The notes: generated by a model from the sequence alone, not told the origin. Positions 24,700 to 33,590 are shown, numbered from the stretch's first letter. The stretch is DNA of 35,970 nucleotides from JBPOHE01 sp052035915 (GCA_052035915.1 JBPOHE010000064.1:1-35970), one strand, 5' to 3'. Program-made: numbers and translations.

Positions 24700-26406
24700 A
24701 TGAGCGACTCACAAGCTTCCGCACTCAAAAAGTGTCCCACCGGCATTACCGGTTTTGACGAGCTTTCTGAAGGCGGGTTGCCGCGCGGACGCGCCACCTT
24801 GCTGGCCGGCCAGGCCGGCGCGGGGAAAACCCTGTTCGCCATGGGCTTCGTGCTGAATGGCATCACCCAGTACCAGGAGCCGGGCGTCTTCGTCAGCTTC
24901 GAGGAAAGCCCGGGCGATCTGGCCGTCAATATCGCCTCACTTGGATTCGACCTGAAGCGACTCCAGCAGGAAAACCGCTTGCGCATCCTGCATCTGAACC
25001 TCGACCCCAACCAACTGATCGAGTCCGGAGAATTCGACCTGGAGGGCGTCTTCCTGCGGCTGGGCGCGGCCATCGACGCCATCGGGGCGCACCGCATCGC
25101 CCTCGATGCTGTCGAAAACCTGTTCTCCGCCTTCGCCGACCTGCGCATCCTGCGCGGCGAATTCCGCCGCCTGTTGAACTGGCTCAAGGACAAAGGCATC
25201 ACCGCTGTCGTCACTACCGAGCGCGGCAAGGACTCCATCACCCGCCATGGGCTCGAGGAATACATCGCCGATTGCGTCGTCACCCTCGACAACCGCGTCG
25301 ATGACCAGATCGCCACGCGCCGGCTGCGCATCGTCAAGTATCGTGGCTCGGCCCACGGCAGCGACGAATGCCCTTTCATCCTCGACCGCAACGGCTTCTC
25401 GGTGATGCCGATCACCTCGGCCGGGCTGGCTTATCCGGTCAGCAGCGAACGCGTCTCGACCGGCATCCCCAGCCTCGATGCCATGCTCGTCGGGGGTGTC
25501 TTTCGCGGCAGCAGCATCCTGGTGACGGGTACCGCCGGCACCGGCAAGAGCAGCATCGCCGCCCATCTGGTCGATGCCGCCTGCCGGCGCGGCGAGCGTT
25601 GCCTGTATGTCGCGCTCGAGGAATCGCGGGACCAGATCGAGCGCAACATGACCTCCATCGGCTTCGACCTGGCGCAATGGCGCCGTGCCGACCTGCTGCG
25701 CTTTCACGCCTCGCGTCCCACCTCGAGCGGACTGGAAACCCACCTCGCCACCGTGATCGCACTGGTTGACGCGTACCAGCCGAACGTCGTCGTCGACCCG
25801 GTCAGCGCGTTCAGCACGACGACGAATGATGAAGCGGTCAAGCTGATGCTGATCCGCCTGGTCGACATGCTCAAGTCGCGCGGCATCACCTCGCTGTTCA
25901 ATGCCCTGACCTCCGGCAACACGGTGGCGGAATCCACCGCCATCGGCATTTCCTCGCTGATGGATGTGTGGTTCCTGCTGCGCAACCTCGAGCTGGCCGG
26001 CGAACGGACCCGCGGCCTCTATGTCTGCAAGGCGCGCGGCATGGCGCATTCCAACCAGATTCGCGAATTCCTGCTGACCGACAATGGCGTGCGGCTGGTC
26101 GAGGTCATGCTCAATGACGAGGGCCAACTCCTGACCGGCTCGGCCCGCCAGATGCACCGGACCCTGAAGGAAAGCGAAGCGGAAACGCGCAAGGCGGAAA
26201 CCGCGCGCCGGCGTCAGGCACTGGAGAACCGGCGCCATGTCGTCGAGGCCAAGATCGCCGCGCTGCGCGCCGAATTCGACGAGGAACTGCGTGTTCTGGA
26301 AGCCGCGCTCGGCCAGGAAGATGCCGACCGCCGCTCCGGCGAACGAAACGCTGCCGAGATGGCCAGCCAGCGCAGCGGCGCCAACCGGCGCGATCAAGAA
26401 CAGTAA
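24700..26406 (+). CDS. kaiC: KaiC2-type circadian clock ATPase
   Basis: A 568-aa double RecA-fold ATPase. The CI domain (about 10-240) has Walker A GQAGAGKT at 37-44 and catalytic-type acidic FEESPGD. The CII domain (about 250-490) has Walker A GTAGTGKS at 277-284 and EESRDQ. The phosphoacceptor pair at the ISSLMD motif is Ser418-Ser419, where cyanobacterial KaiC1 has Ser-Thr; the SS pair is typical of KaiC2 proteins of bacteria lacking KaiA. A charged coiled-coil tail (about 490-568) follows. Start ATG 24700 is chosen because GGAGG lies 9 bases upstream; ATG 24691 abuts it. kaiB follows after 16 bp. The role is signalling or timing through ATP hydrolysis and autophosphorylation; rhythmicity is not shown. 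Confidence 0.93.
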   Translation: MSDSQASALKKCPTGITGFDELSEGGLPRGRATLLAGQAGAGKTLFAMGFVLNGITQYQEPGVFVSFEESPGDLAVNIASLGFDLKRLQQENRLRILHLNLDPNQLIESGEFDLEGVFLRLGAAIDAIGAHRIALDAVENLFSAFADLRILRGEFRRLLNWLKDKGITAVVTTERGKDSITRHGLEEYIADCVVTLDNRVDDQIATRRLRIVKYRGSAHGSDECPFILDRNGFSVMPITSAGLAYPVSSERVSTGIPSLDAMLVGGVFRGSSILVTGTAGTGKSSIAAHLVDAACRRGERCLYVALEESRDQIERNMTSIGFDLAQWRRADLLRFHASRPTSSGLETHLATVIALVDAYQPNVVVDPVSAFSTTTNDEAVKLMLIRLVDMLKSRGITSLFNALTSGNTVAESTAIGISSLMDVWFLLRNLELAGERTRGLYVCKARGMAHSNQIREFLLTDNGVRLVEVMLNDEGQLLTGSARQMHRTLKESEAETRKAETARRRQALENRRHVVEAKIAALRAEFDEELRVLEAALGQEDADRRSGERNAAEMASQRSGANRRDQEQ

Positions 26407-26422
26407 TGCTGCGGAGAGAGCA

Positions 26423-26740
26423 ATGAACGACCCTGAATCCACCGAGACTCAACACTCCCCACCCCCCGGCGACTGGGTATTGCGTCTGTATATCGCCGGC
26501 CAGACGCCCAAGTCACTGGCCGCCATGTCCAACCTTCACCGCATCTGCGACGAGCATCTGGCAGGCAAGTTCCAGATCGAGGTCATCGACCTGCTGGAAA
26601 AGCCACAACTGGCGGAAGGCGACCAGATCATTGCCATCCCGACGCTGGTGCGCAAGCTGCCGGAGCCGATCCGCAAGGTGATCGGCGACCTGTCCAATGT
26701 CGAAAAAGCACTGGTCGGACTCGACTTGAAAACGAGGTAA
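26423..26740 (+). CDS. kaiB: circadian clock protein KaiB
   Basis: A 105-aa thioredoxin-like protein that binds KaiC. WVLRLYIAGQTPKSLAAMSN, then FQIEVIDLLEKPQLAEGDQI and AIPTLVRKLPEPIRKVIGDL span the whole KaiB domain from about residue 17. In cyanobacteria KaiB binds the phosphorylated KaiC hexamer after a fold switch; in proteobacteria KaiB-KaiC2 pairs have been tied to stress tolerance. A GAGAGAG-type ribosome binding site precedes the ATG. It lies between kaiC and the hybrid kinase in one operon. Confidence 0.93.
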   Translation: MNDPESTETQHSPPPGDWVLRLYIAGQTPKSLAAMSNLHRICDEHLAGKFQIEVIDLLEKPQLAEGDQIIAIPTLVRKLPEPIRKVIGDLSNVEKALVGLDLKTR

Positions 26741-26755
26741 GCGGGGTAGCGGCTC

Positions 26756-29230
26756 ATGCCTGCAGATAATCGCGACCTGGAGATCGAAGAGCTTCGCCGC
26801 CGCCTGGAAGAGGCCGAAGCGGTCATCGAGGCGCTGCGCGACGGCAGCGCCGACGCGATGGTCGCAGGCACCGGCATGATCGGGTTTGCCGGCACCGAGC
26901 GGCCCTATCGTGCCTTCTTCGAAACCATGAACGAGGGCGGCCTGACGTTGGACTGTGAAGGGCATATCCTTCATTGCAATGCTCGGTTTGCTGCCATGTG
27001 CGAGAGCTCGGTGGACGCGATGCGCGGGCTCCAATTCGTCGAACTGATCGTTCCTTCGGATCGTGCCCCCCTGTCTGCTCTGCTTGCTTGCCGAACGCCG
27101 GGGACTGCCGAAGCGCACCTGCAAACGGCCAGCCAGACCTTGCTGCCTGTCCTGCTGTCGGTTACTTCAATTGACATAGGCGGGCAAACCGCGCTCTGCG
27201 TGGTGGTGACCGACCTGAGCGAACGGGCCGCGAATACGGCCGCCATGCAGGCGCTGAACAGGAAAATGCTCGATACCCAGTTCGCCATGAACAGCGTAGG
27301 AATCGGCATTCACTGGGTCGACGCCGATACCGGCAGCATTCTTGAAGCAAACCGGTTTGCGGAGGAAATGCTTGGCTATGCCGAAGGCGAACTCCAGGGA
27401 CTGAGTATTTCGGATGTTGATGTCAACATCCCGGACGGAAAATTCCGGCAGACCACGGAGCCGATCCTGCAGGCTGGCCATGCCCGCTTTGAGACGACGG
27501 GTAGAACGAAGTGCGGGATGACCATTCCCGTGGAAGTGAGTGCGTTTTTCCTGCCAGGTCGCAATGGAGACACGGATCGCATTATCGGATTCCACACAGA
27601 CATCAGCGCGCGCAAGGCCGCAGAGTTGTCGTTATTGAATGCCAAAACCGCTGCCGAGGCCGCCAACCGGGCCAAGAGCACCTTCCTGGCCAACATGAGC
27701 CATGAAATCCGTACCCCGATGAACGCCATCATCGGCCTCACCCATCTGTTGCGGCGGCAGATTGCCGTGCCGGATCATCGCGAGAAACTCGACAAGATCG
27801 CCGACTCCGCTGACCATCTGCTCAGTGTCATCAACGACATCCTCGACATCTCGAAGATCGAAGCCGACAAGATCGTGCTGGAAAATTCCAGCTTCGAACT
27901 TGATGACATGCTGGCGCGCATTGCGGCGATGGTCATCGACCGCGTTCATGCAAAGGGCCTCGAACTCGTCCTCGACACCGCCCCTGGCCTCGGCACCGTC
28001 AAGGGCGACGCCACCCGCCTGGGCCAGGCGCTGCTCAACTATCTGGGCAACGCCGTCAAATTCACCGAGCGCGGCACCATCACCCTGCGCGTCCGCCCGC
28101 TTGAGACTGCGGTGGACAGCGTCCTGCTGCGCTTCGAAGTGTCGGATACCGGCATCGGCATTTCGCCCGAAGTCCTGCCGCGCCTGTTCCAGGCCTTCGA
28201 GCAGGCCGACACTTCCACCACGCGGCGATTCGGCGGAACCGGCCTGGGGCTGGTCATTACCCGCCGCCTCGCGATACTGATGGGTGGCGATGCCGGAGCG
28301 GAAAGCACCCCGGGTGTCGGCAGCACCTTCTGGCTGACCGCCCGGCTCGGGCGGGTCAATACCGACAAGGAGCGTTATCTCATCCCCACGCTGCGAGGCA
28401 AGCGGGCTCTGGTGGTCGACGATACCCCGGCCGCACGCCTGGTGCATTCCCAACTGCTGCGCATGACCGGCATGGACAGCGAAACCGTCGCATCGGGACC
28501 GGAAGCGATGGAAAAATGTGTCGCCGCCGTCGAATCGGACAAGCCCTTTGATCTGGTGCTGGTGGATCTGTTGATGCCCGATATCGACGGATTCGAAACC
28601 CTGGCCCTGCTGCGCTCGGCCCCGTTGCAGCCCATTCCCCTGATGTGGCTGGTGACCGCGTCGGGCGACGAAGTGATCATGGACGACGCACGGGAACGCG
28701 GCTTTGACGAAGTCCTGCTCAAACCCTTGTCGATCGCCACGCTGCATGAGTCGCTGACCCGGCATCTGGCGATGCTCACTGGCAATGGAGTAGCAAGCGC
28801 AGCGGAGTCACCTTCAGGGGAGACAGTTGAATTAACCCTCCGGCGCGATTATGCGCAGTGTCGCCTCCTGCTGGTCGAGGACGAACCGATTAATCGTGAA
28901 GTTGCCGCAATAATGCTTGACGACGTCGGATTGGTGACGGAGTTGGCCGAGAACGGAAAGGAGGCCGTGGACCGGGTCAAGGTGAAGGCATTCGACCTGA
29001 TCCTGATGGATATGCAAATGCCTGTGCTGGATGGGGTGGAAGCAACCAGGATGATCCGCCAATTGCCCAACGGCAAGACGGTGCCCATTCTGGCCATGAC
29101 GGCGAATGCCTTCAGTGCGGATCGCGAAGCCTGTCTTGTGGCCGGCATGAATGATTTTCTTACCAAGCCTGTTGATCCAAATAAGCTCTATGCGGCTGTA
29201 CTAGCCTGGCTTTCCCAAAATCCGCGTTGA
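26756..29230 (+). CDS. soluble hybrid histidine kinase (PAS-PAS-HisKA-HATPase-REC-REC) of the kai operon
   Basis: An 824-aa cytoplasmic kinase with no membrane segment. An N-terminal coiled coil (about 5-30) leads to two PAS domains (about 45-160 and 170-290). HisKA follows with phosphoacceptor His316 in MSHEIRTPMN, then HATPase_c with its N box LLNYLGNAVKF and G boxes DTGIGIS and FGGTGLGL. Two receiver domains carry Asp604 (LVDLLMPD) and Asp752 (LMDMQMPVLDG). It starts 15 bp after kaiB and is probably the signalling partner of KaiBC, comparable in role (not homology) to SasA. The output regulator is not encoded nearby. The second receiver may pass phosphate to an unlinked Hpt protein. Confidence 0.93.
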   Translation: MPADNRDLEIEELRRRLEEAEAVIEALRDGSADAMVAGTGMIGFAGTERPYRAFFETMNEGGLTLDCEGHILHCNARFAAMCESSVDAMRGLQFVELIVPSDRAPLSALLACRTPGTAEAHLQTASQTLLPVLLSVTSIDIGGQTALCVVVTDLSERAANTAAMQALNRKMLDTQFAMNSVGIGIHWVDADTGSILEANRFAEEMLGYAEGELQGLSISDVDVNIPDGKFRQTTEPILQAGHARFETTGRTKCGMTIPVEVSAFFLPGRNGDTDRIIGFHTDISARKAAELSLLNAKTAAEAANRAKSTFLANMSHEIRTPMNAIIGLTHLLRRQIAVPDHREKLDKIADSADHLLSVINDILDISKIEADKIVLENSSFELDDMLARIAAMVIDRVHAKGLELVLDTAPGLGTVKGDATRLGQALLNYLGNAVKFTERGTITLRVRPLETAVDSVLLRFEVSDTGIGISPEVLPRLFQAFEQADTSTTRRFGGTGLGLVITRRLAILMGGDAGAESTPGVGSTFWLTARLGRVNTDKERYLIPTLRGKRALVVDDTPAARLVHSQLLRMTGMDSETVASGPEAMEKCVAAVESDKPFDLVLVDLLMPDIDGFETLALLRSAPLQPIPLMWLVTASGDEVIMDDARERGFDEVLLKPLSIATLHESLTRHLAMLTGNGVASAAESPSGETVELTLRRDYAQCRLLLVEDEPINREVAAIMLDDVGLVTELAENGKEAVDRVKVKAFDLILMDMQMPVLDGVEATRMIRQLPNGKTVPILAMTANAFSADREACLVAGMNDFLTKPVDPNKLYAAVLAWLSQNPR

Positions 29231-30205
29231 ATTGTCCACGATCGCTGCCTACGCCGGAAGCTAAGGCGGCTTGTTACCGCGCATAGCGGATTCCATAATG
29301 ACGGCCCTACCACCTCGCAACTGTCAATGGCCGCAGAGGCCGAGCACTTGCCCGTGGAAGGTCGTCTGGAACGACCGGTCTAACCCGGAACTTGCCGTTG
29401 GAACCCCGGCAAACCCTATGGCAGGTTCGAGGCGACTACAGCCGACGTTTGTCAAGACAGTTGTCGCAATTCGCTATGCCGCTTTTCTTATACCAATTCT
29501 TATTAGGTTATCCCTAATCGGAAGCGAGAAGAGGGCGCCTCAACGCCTTTGGTTGGTGACCGCCAGCCCTGGGTTCAGAGAGGGAGGCTGTAGGTGCGGA
29601 CTCGCCCGCGTTGACCCTTCCTGTGCCCAAGCGCCGGTAATCCCCGGATCAAGTCCGAGGAGGCGTCCAGACCCCGCGTGCCTTCCGGGCCTGGGCGTGT
29701 GTAGCCGATTTATCGTTCTCTATTCAAGAACAATACCGCCATTATATGGACATTGTTCTCGAATAAAGAACGAAAAATGGCGGTTTTCCGTCGATGCCCG
29801 GCAGACTAAGTGAGGAGAATTTTCTCTTAACGCCTTCTCTCGGAAGCGAATTCGGGGCTAACCTCCGACCACGCGGAAATAAAGAATCTACTCGGAAATG
29901 GTATTAGAATCCTACACTAGATCAACGACATCTATCCTGACAGAGGGGGCGGATCCCCTCGGGCGCGATAGCGAAGCCTATAGCCCGCATGATCAGCGGC
30001 TTCCATTTAGCGCACTACGGCTCACGCCCATGGTGCCCCGGCGGCTTTGACCAAGCCGTCCTCTCGGCGAGGCTCAAGGCCAGAACGCCCTCTATCCATC
30101 GGCTCATCAGGGGAGACGCCGGCTCGCGAATCAGCTTGTGTCTTGAGAGTTGGTATGATGGCGTTCCCTGAGTGTTCAAGCGCCCAACCCAAGGTATGTC
30201 TCCGC
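29231..30205. other. long intergenic region after the kai operon
   Basis: 975 bp without a gene I can support. It holds a small hairpin GGTCGT-N5-ACGACC near 29359-29375, GC-rich sequence with no family-like translation to about 29500, the long repeat copy D (29639-29870), and about 330 bp of unassigned sequence before the RDD gene. Open frames here are short, lack ribosome binding sites and show no recognisable motif. Confidence 0.5.
29639..29870 (+). repeat. dispersed double-hairpin repeat, copy D (long form)
   Basis: Perfect GTTCT/AGAAC hairpins lie at 29715-29731 and 29755-29771, left edges 40 bp apart. The left flank includes CCGGATCAAGTCCGAGGA and CTTCCGGGCCTGGG, the right flank GTTTTCCGTCGATGCCCGG and a CGCCTTCTC..ATTCGGGG region; all are shared with copy C. 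The single-stranded-looking spacer between hairpins differs in sequence but not in length from the other copies. Confidence 0.8.
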
Positions 30206-30673
30206 ATGAACGATAGTCATCCGCCGGTCATCCCTTCCCTCCCTCCGGCTCCGGGTCTGCTCAGGCGTATGGCTATCGTCTGTTACGATCTACTCCTGCT
30301 CTTTGGTCTACTCTTTTTCGCCGGCGCCCTGGTGATAGTGCCGCTGGGCCTGGGATTCGGCAGCGAAATCCAAGGTCATCACCTCCTTTTCCGCCTCTAT
30401 CTGGGCCTGGTAATCCTTTGGTTCTACTGCGGCTTCTGGGTGAATGGCGGCCAGACGCTAGGGATGCGCACTTGGCGGGTGCGCTTGGTCGATGTTGAGG
30501 GACGAACCCCGAGCTGGCGGCAGGCCCTGATCCGTTTTGCCGCCGCCATTCTGTCTTGGGCCGCCCTTGGCCTGGGTTTTCTCTGGGTCCTGGTTGATCG
30601 GGACCGGCTCGCTTGGCACGATCGACTCTCAGGTACCCGCCTGGTGATGGTTGGGCCAGCGACCAGAAGCTGA
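30206..30673 (+). CDS. RDD family membrane protein
   Basis: A 155-aa inner membrane protein with three hydrophobic segments (about 25-50, 65-85 and 108-130). Family signature: an early LLRRMAIVCYDLLLLF helix with Arg and Asp, GGQTLGMRTWRVRLVD in the middle and WHDRLSGTRLV near the end, the conserved Arg-Asp-Asp residues that name RDD. Function is generally unknown; some members transport ions. Start ATG 30206 fits the family; the longer open frame adds non-conserved residues. Confidence 0.85.
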   Translation: MNDSHPPVIPSLPPAPGLLRRMAIVCYDLLLLFGLLFFAGALVIVPLGLGFGSEIQGHHLLFRLYLGLVILWFYCGFWVNGGQTLGMRTWRVRLVDVEGRTPSWRQALIRFAAAILSWAALGLGFLWVLVDRDRLAWHDRLSGTRLVMVGPATRS

Positions 30674-30869
30674 GGGCGGGCGGTTTGTCCGTTCCCAAAA
30701 TCGGGGAACGCCGCCGCATGGGAGCGGATCCGGTTTGAGGTATATCAACGTCGTCGTAGTATACTAATTGGCCTTGATTCACTTGCTGAGCAGCCCCATC
30801 GCGAGCGGGCCTCGGGATCCGCCACCAAGACCGCCGAAGCTCGACAACCTGGAGAGCTTTACCACCCCT

Positions 30870-31466
30870 ATGAAGGTTTCCGAGATCGGTCTCTTCCTTG
30901 GTCAATGGGTACGTGCCCCTCGTCATATCGGCTCCGTCGTCCCCAGTGGCCGGGCCCTGGCGGCGGCTATCGCCCGGCATATCGAACCCAACAAAGGTTT
31001 TGTCGTCGAGCTCGGTGCCGGCACCGGGGCCGTCACCCAGGCCTTGCTGCAACATGGCATCCCTCGCTCGAAGCTGGTGTTGGTCGAGCTGGAGCAAAAA
31101 TTCTGCGACATGCTCAAAATCAGGTATCCCGGCCTCCGGGTCCTCCATGGCGATGCCCGTTCCCTGCGTACCCTGCTGGCGGAGGCCGGTGTCGATCGGG
31201 TGGCGGTGGTGGTCTCCAGCCTGCCCCTGCGTTCGCTGACCTTTTCCACCCAAAGGGCGGTGCTGCGGGAGAGCGTGCAGGTCCTGGCCGTCGGTGGGGA
31301 TATCCTGCAATTCACTTACATCGGTGGTTCCCCGATCCATCCCATGCTGCAAAGACGTTTGGGTCTGGTGGGCAAACCCGTCGAGCGGGTCTGGCTCAAT
31401 GTGCCACCAGCGGTGGTCTGGCGCTATCGCAAGACCTACAAAGAAAGGGATCCCATGGCCGCCTGA
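30870..31466 (+). CDS. PmtA-like phospholipid N-methyltransferase / rRNA dimethylase-fold protein
   Basis: A 198-aa class I SAM methyltransferase. FLGQWVRAPRHIGSVVPSG at the N-terminus and VVELGAGTGAVTQALL (SAM motif I) are typical of the PmtA-like group that methylates phosphatidylethanolamine, related to KsgA-type dimethylases. ERVWLNVPPAVVWRYRK at the C-terminus also matches that group. Whether lipid is the substrate is not certain. I use ATG 30870; upstream in-frame TTG and other codons add 34 non-conserved residues. A weak TTGAGG-N19-TATACT promoter-like pair lies near 30735-30766. The end is convergent with msrQ. Confidence 0.75.
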   Translation: MKVSEIGLFLGQWVRAPRHIGSVVPSGRALAAAIARHIEPNKGFVVELGAGTGAVTQALLQHGIPRSKLVLVELEQKFCDMLKIRYPGLRVLHGDARSLRTLLAEAGVDRVAVVVSSLPLRSLTFSTQRAVLRESVQVLAVGGDILQFTYIGGSPIHPMLQRRLGLVGKPVERVWLNVPPAVVWRYRKTYKERDPMAA

Positions 31467-31475
31467 GGCTCTCGT

Positions 31476-31494
31476 CCCTGAAGTGATTTCAGGG
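31476..31494. terminator. bidirectional hairpin between pmtA-like gene and msrQ
   Basis: A perfect 7-bp stem CCCTGAA / TTCAGGG with a 5-base loop spans the 22-bp gap between the convergent stops and runs into the msrQ stop codon. Function is inferred from position. Confidence 0.5.
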
Positions 31495-32136
31495 CCGCTT
31501 CGACGAGATTTCCACCCCTTGCGGGAAGAGGGCCGGGTTCCAGGCACGCCAGGCCGTCCGAACTTTCGGCCAGAGACGAACCCCCAGCAAGAGCATCAGC
31601 ACCAGGGCATAGATCAGCGGCTCGCGGATATCCGCCTTCACCAGCCAGAGATAATGCAGCACCCCGAGAATAGCGATGGCGTACACCAGGCGGTGTAGGG
31701 TCTGCCAGCGACGCCCCAGGCGGCGCATCAGGCCCCGGGTCGAGGTGAGCGCCAGGGGCAACATCAACACCAGGGCGCTGAAGCCGAGCATGATGTAGGG
31801 CCGTTTGGCCAGGTCCTCGAGGATGGCCTCCCAGTTCAGGCCCTGGTCGAGCAGCAGCCACACCAGGGCGTGCAACAAGGCATAGAAGAAGGCGAACAGG
31901 CCCAGCATCCGCCGGAAGCGCATGACCCCCACCCAGCCGGTCACAAGGCGGAGCGGTGTCACCGTCAAGGTAAGCAATAGCATTCGCAGCGCCCAGTCGC
32001 CGCTACGGTGACTGAGTTCCTCGATGGGATTGGCGCCCAGATCCTGAGTCCAGAGTCGCCAGAGCAGCCAGAAGAAGGGGGTCAGCGCGAGTCCGAACAC
32101 CAGTGGCTTGGCGATCCGGATCAGGAGGCGTTCCAT
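31489..32136 (-). CDS. msrQ: heme-binding membrane subunit MsrQ of the MsrPQ system
   Basis: A 215-aa inner membrane b-type cytochrome (formerly YedZ) that passes electrons from the quinone pool to MsrP. Six hydrophobic segments are visible. Conserved residues include GDWALRMLLLTLTVTPLR, RRMLGLFAFFYALLHALVW (heme-ligand His), RPYIMLGFSAL and WQTLHRLVYAIAILGVLHY (further His). Its ATG overlaps the msrP stop by one base (TGATG), so translation is coupled. Confidence 0.95.
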   Translation of the reverse strand: MERLLIRIAKPLVFGLALTPFFWLLWRLWTQDLGANPIEELSHRSGDWALRMLLLTLTVTPLRLVTGWVGVMRFRRMLGLFAFFYALLHALVWLLLDQGLNWEAILEDLAKRPYIMLGFSALVLMLPLALTSTRGLMRRLGRRWQTLHRLVYAIAILGVLHYLWLVKADIREPLIYALVLMLLLGVRLWPKVRTAWRAWNPALFPQGVEISSKRP

Positions 32137-33086
32137 CAGAAGTTCCTCTGTAAGTCCAGGCCCGCATAGAGCCCGGCGACTTGCTCGGCATAGCCGTTGA
32201 AGGGCTGTGTGGGTCGCTTGGGGGCGAAGAGTCCGGCGCCGATGACTCGGTGGGCTTTCTGACTCCAGCGGGGATGATCCACCGCCGGGTTGACGTTGGC
32301 GTAAAAGCCGTATTCGTCCGGACTGAGTTGCGACCAGGTGGTGAGGGGTTGTTGTTCGGTGAAGCGGATGGCGACGATGGACTTGATGCTCTTAAAGCCG
32401 TATTTCCAGGGCACCACCAGGCGCAACGGGGCGCCGTTCTGATTCGGCAGGATCTCGCCATAGAGCCCGGTGGCCAGGATGCAGAGCGGATGCATGGCCT
32501 CATCCAGGCGCAACCCCTCCCGGTAGGGCCAATCGAGGATGGGGCGGCGTTGCCCAGGCATCTGTTCTGGATCGTAGAGGCTGGTGAAGGCGACATACTT
32601 GGCGGAGGCCCTGGGCTCGAAGCGTTGCAACAAAGCCCCCAGAGGAAAGCCCACCCAGGGGATCACCATCGCCCAGGCCTCGACGCAACGCAGGCGATAG
32701 ATACGTTCCTCCTGGGGAAAACGCTTGAGGATATCCTCGATGCCGATCTCGCCCGGCGCATTACAGGCGCCGTCGACCTTGATGGTCCAGGGTCTGGGTT
32801 TCAAGAAATGGGCGTTTTTCGCCGGAGCCTGTTTGTCGCTGCCAAGTTCGTAGAAGTTGTTGTAGCTGGTGATGTCCTCGAAGGAGGTGGGCTTTTCCTC
32901 GGTGCTGAAAGGACTTTTGCTCACACCGGGGATGGTTTCTCCCGCCTGTCGGGCCGGCGCCTGGGACGCCAGCAACAGCCCCCCGGCGCTGACCAGGGAG
33001 GCGCGCAGAAAGTGTCTCCGCTGTTTCCACAGTTCTGGGTCGGTGATCTCGGCGGCTGTGATGGGGTCGGGTTTACGGATCAGCAT
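32136..33086 (-). CDS. msrP: periplasmic methionine sulfoxide reductase MsrP (molybdoenzyme)
   Basis: A 316-aa Mo-molybdopterin enzyme (formerly YedY) that repairs oxidised methionines in periplasmic proteins. A twin-arginine signal (QRRHFLRAS, Arg23-Arg24, then a hydrophobic stretch) exports it folded. SYNNFYELGSDKQAPAKNA, the Mo-ligating Cys134 in YRLRCVEAWAMVIPW and PLRLVVPWKYGFKSIKSI are diagnostic. It is followed by msrQ with overlap and preceded by the DoxX gene 36 bp away on the same strand. SurA, encoded in this window, is a known MsrP client in E. coli. Confidence 0.95.
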   Translation of the reverse strand: MLIRKPDPITAAEITDPELWKQRRHFLRASLVSAGGLLLASQAPARQAGETIPGVSKSPFSTEEKPTSFEDITSYNNFYELGSDKQAPAKNAHFLKPRPWTIKVDGACNAPGEIGIEDILKRFPQEERIYRLRCVEAWAMVIPWVGFPLGALLQRFEPRASAKYVAFTSLYDPEQMPGQRRPILDWPYREGLRLDEAMHPLCILATGLYGEILPNQNGAPLRLVVPWKYGFKSIKSIVAIRFTEQQPLTTWSQLSPDEYGFYANVNPAVDHPRWSQKAHRVIGAGLFAPKRPTQPFNGYAEQVAGLYAGLDLQRNF

Positions 33087-33122
33087 GGCAGGGTCTCCTC
33101 AGAGTAACGATCGCGGACTTCT

Positions 33123-33590
33123 TTATGACCTGGGAAACCTGGCGGCGATCCAGTGATCGAGGCTCAATTTCCCCGGGCCGGAGAGCATCAGGGGCAGCAA
33201 CATCAGGATATAGATCAGCGGCAGCTTGAAGCCGTTGTCGCAGACGTTGTATCCATTGGCCGCGTGCACGCTGGTCCAGGCGACGATGGTGAGGATGCCG
33301 AGCGAAAGGCTGGCGAAACGGGTACCCAATCCCAGCACCAGGGCGATCGGCCCGAGCAACTCGGTCCAGGTGGCGATCGGCCAACTGATCTCCACGGGGA
33401 TCAGATTGAAGGGGAAGGGAAACTGGTCCTGGATCTCGGCGAACCAGTTGACCCCACGCCATTTTTCCACGCCGGCTTCCCAGAATTCATAGGCCAGCAA
33501 GAAACGTAATCCCAGCGGGGCGATCCAGGTGCCGAGGCGGTCGAGCCCGGCGAAGAGGGAAAATATAAGGCGGTTCAGGCTGTTGATCAT
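33123..33590 (-). CDS. DoxX family membrane protein (HvfX-like by context)
   Basis: A 155-aa inner membrane protein with four hydrophobic segments. LGLRFLLAYEFWEAGVEKWRG and ELLGPIALVLGLGTRFASL match DoxX/DoxD-type proteins; TSVHAANGYNVCDNGFKLP lies in a loop with one cysteine. DoxX-like proteins called HvfX accompany HvfA-type peptide operons. ATG 33590 is chosen since GGAGAA lies 5-6 bases upstream. It follows the HvfA-like gene after a gap with two hairpins and precedes msrP by 36 bp, suggesting one operon. Confidence 0.85.
   Translation of the reverse strand: MINSLNRLIFSLFAGLDRLGTWIAPLGLRFLLAYEFWEAGVEKWRGVNWFAEIQDQFPFPFNLIPVEISWPIATWTELLGPIALVLGLGTRFASLSLGILTIVAWTSVHAANGYNVCDNGFKLPLIYILMLLPLMLSGPGKLSLDHWIAARFPRS

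Noticed and set aside
24937..26442. 501-aa open frame antisense to kaiC
   Set aside because: Its translation is low-complexity and mirrors kaiC codon bias; kaiC on the other strand is unambiguous.
29231..29640. Decayed gene after the kai operon
   Set aside because: Short open frames exist but none shows motifs, ribosome binding sites or codon bias of a real gene.
32181..33107. 308-aa open frame antisense to msrP
   Set aside because: A shadow of msrP caused by high GC; no family motif.
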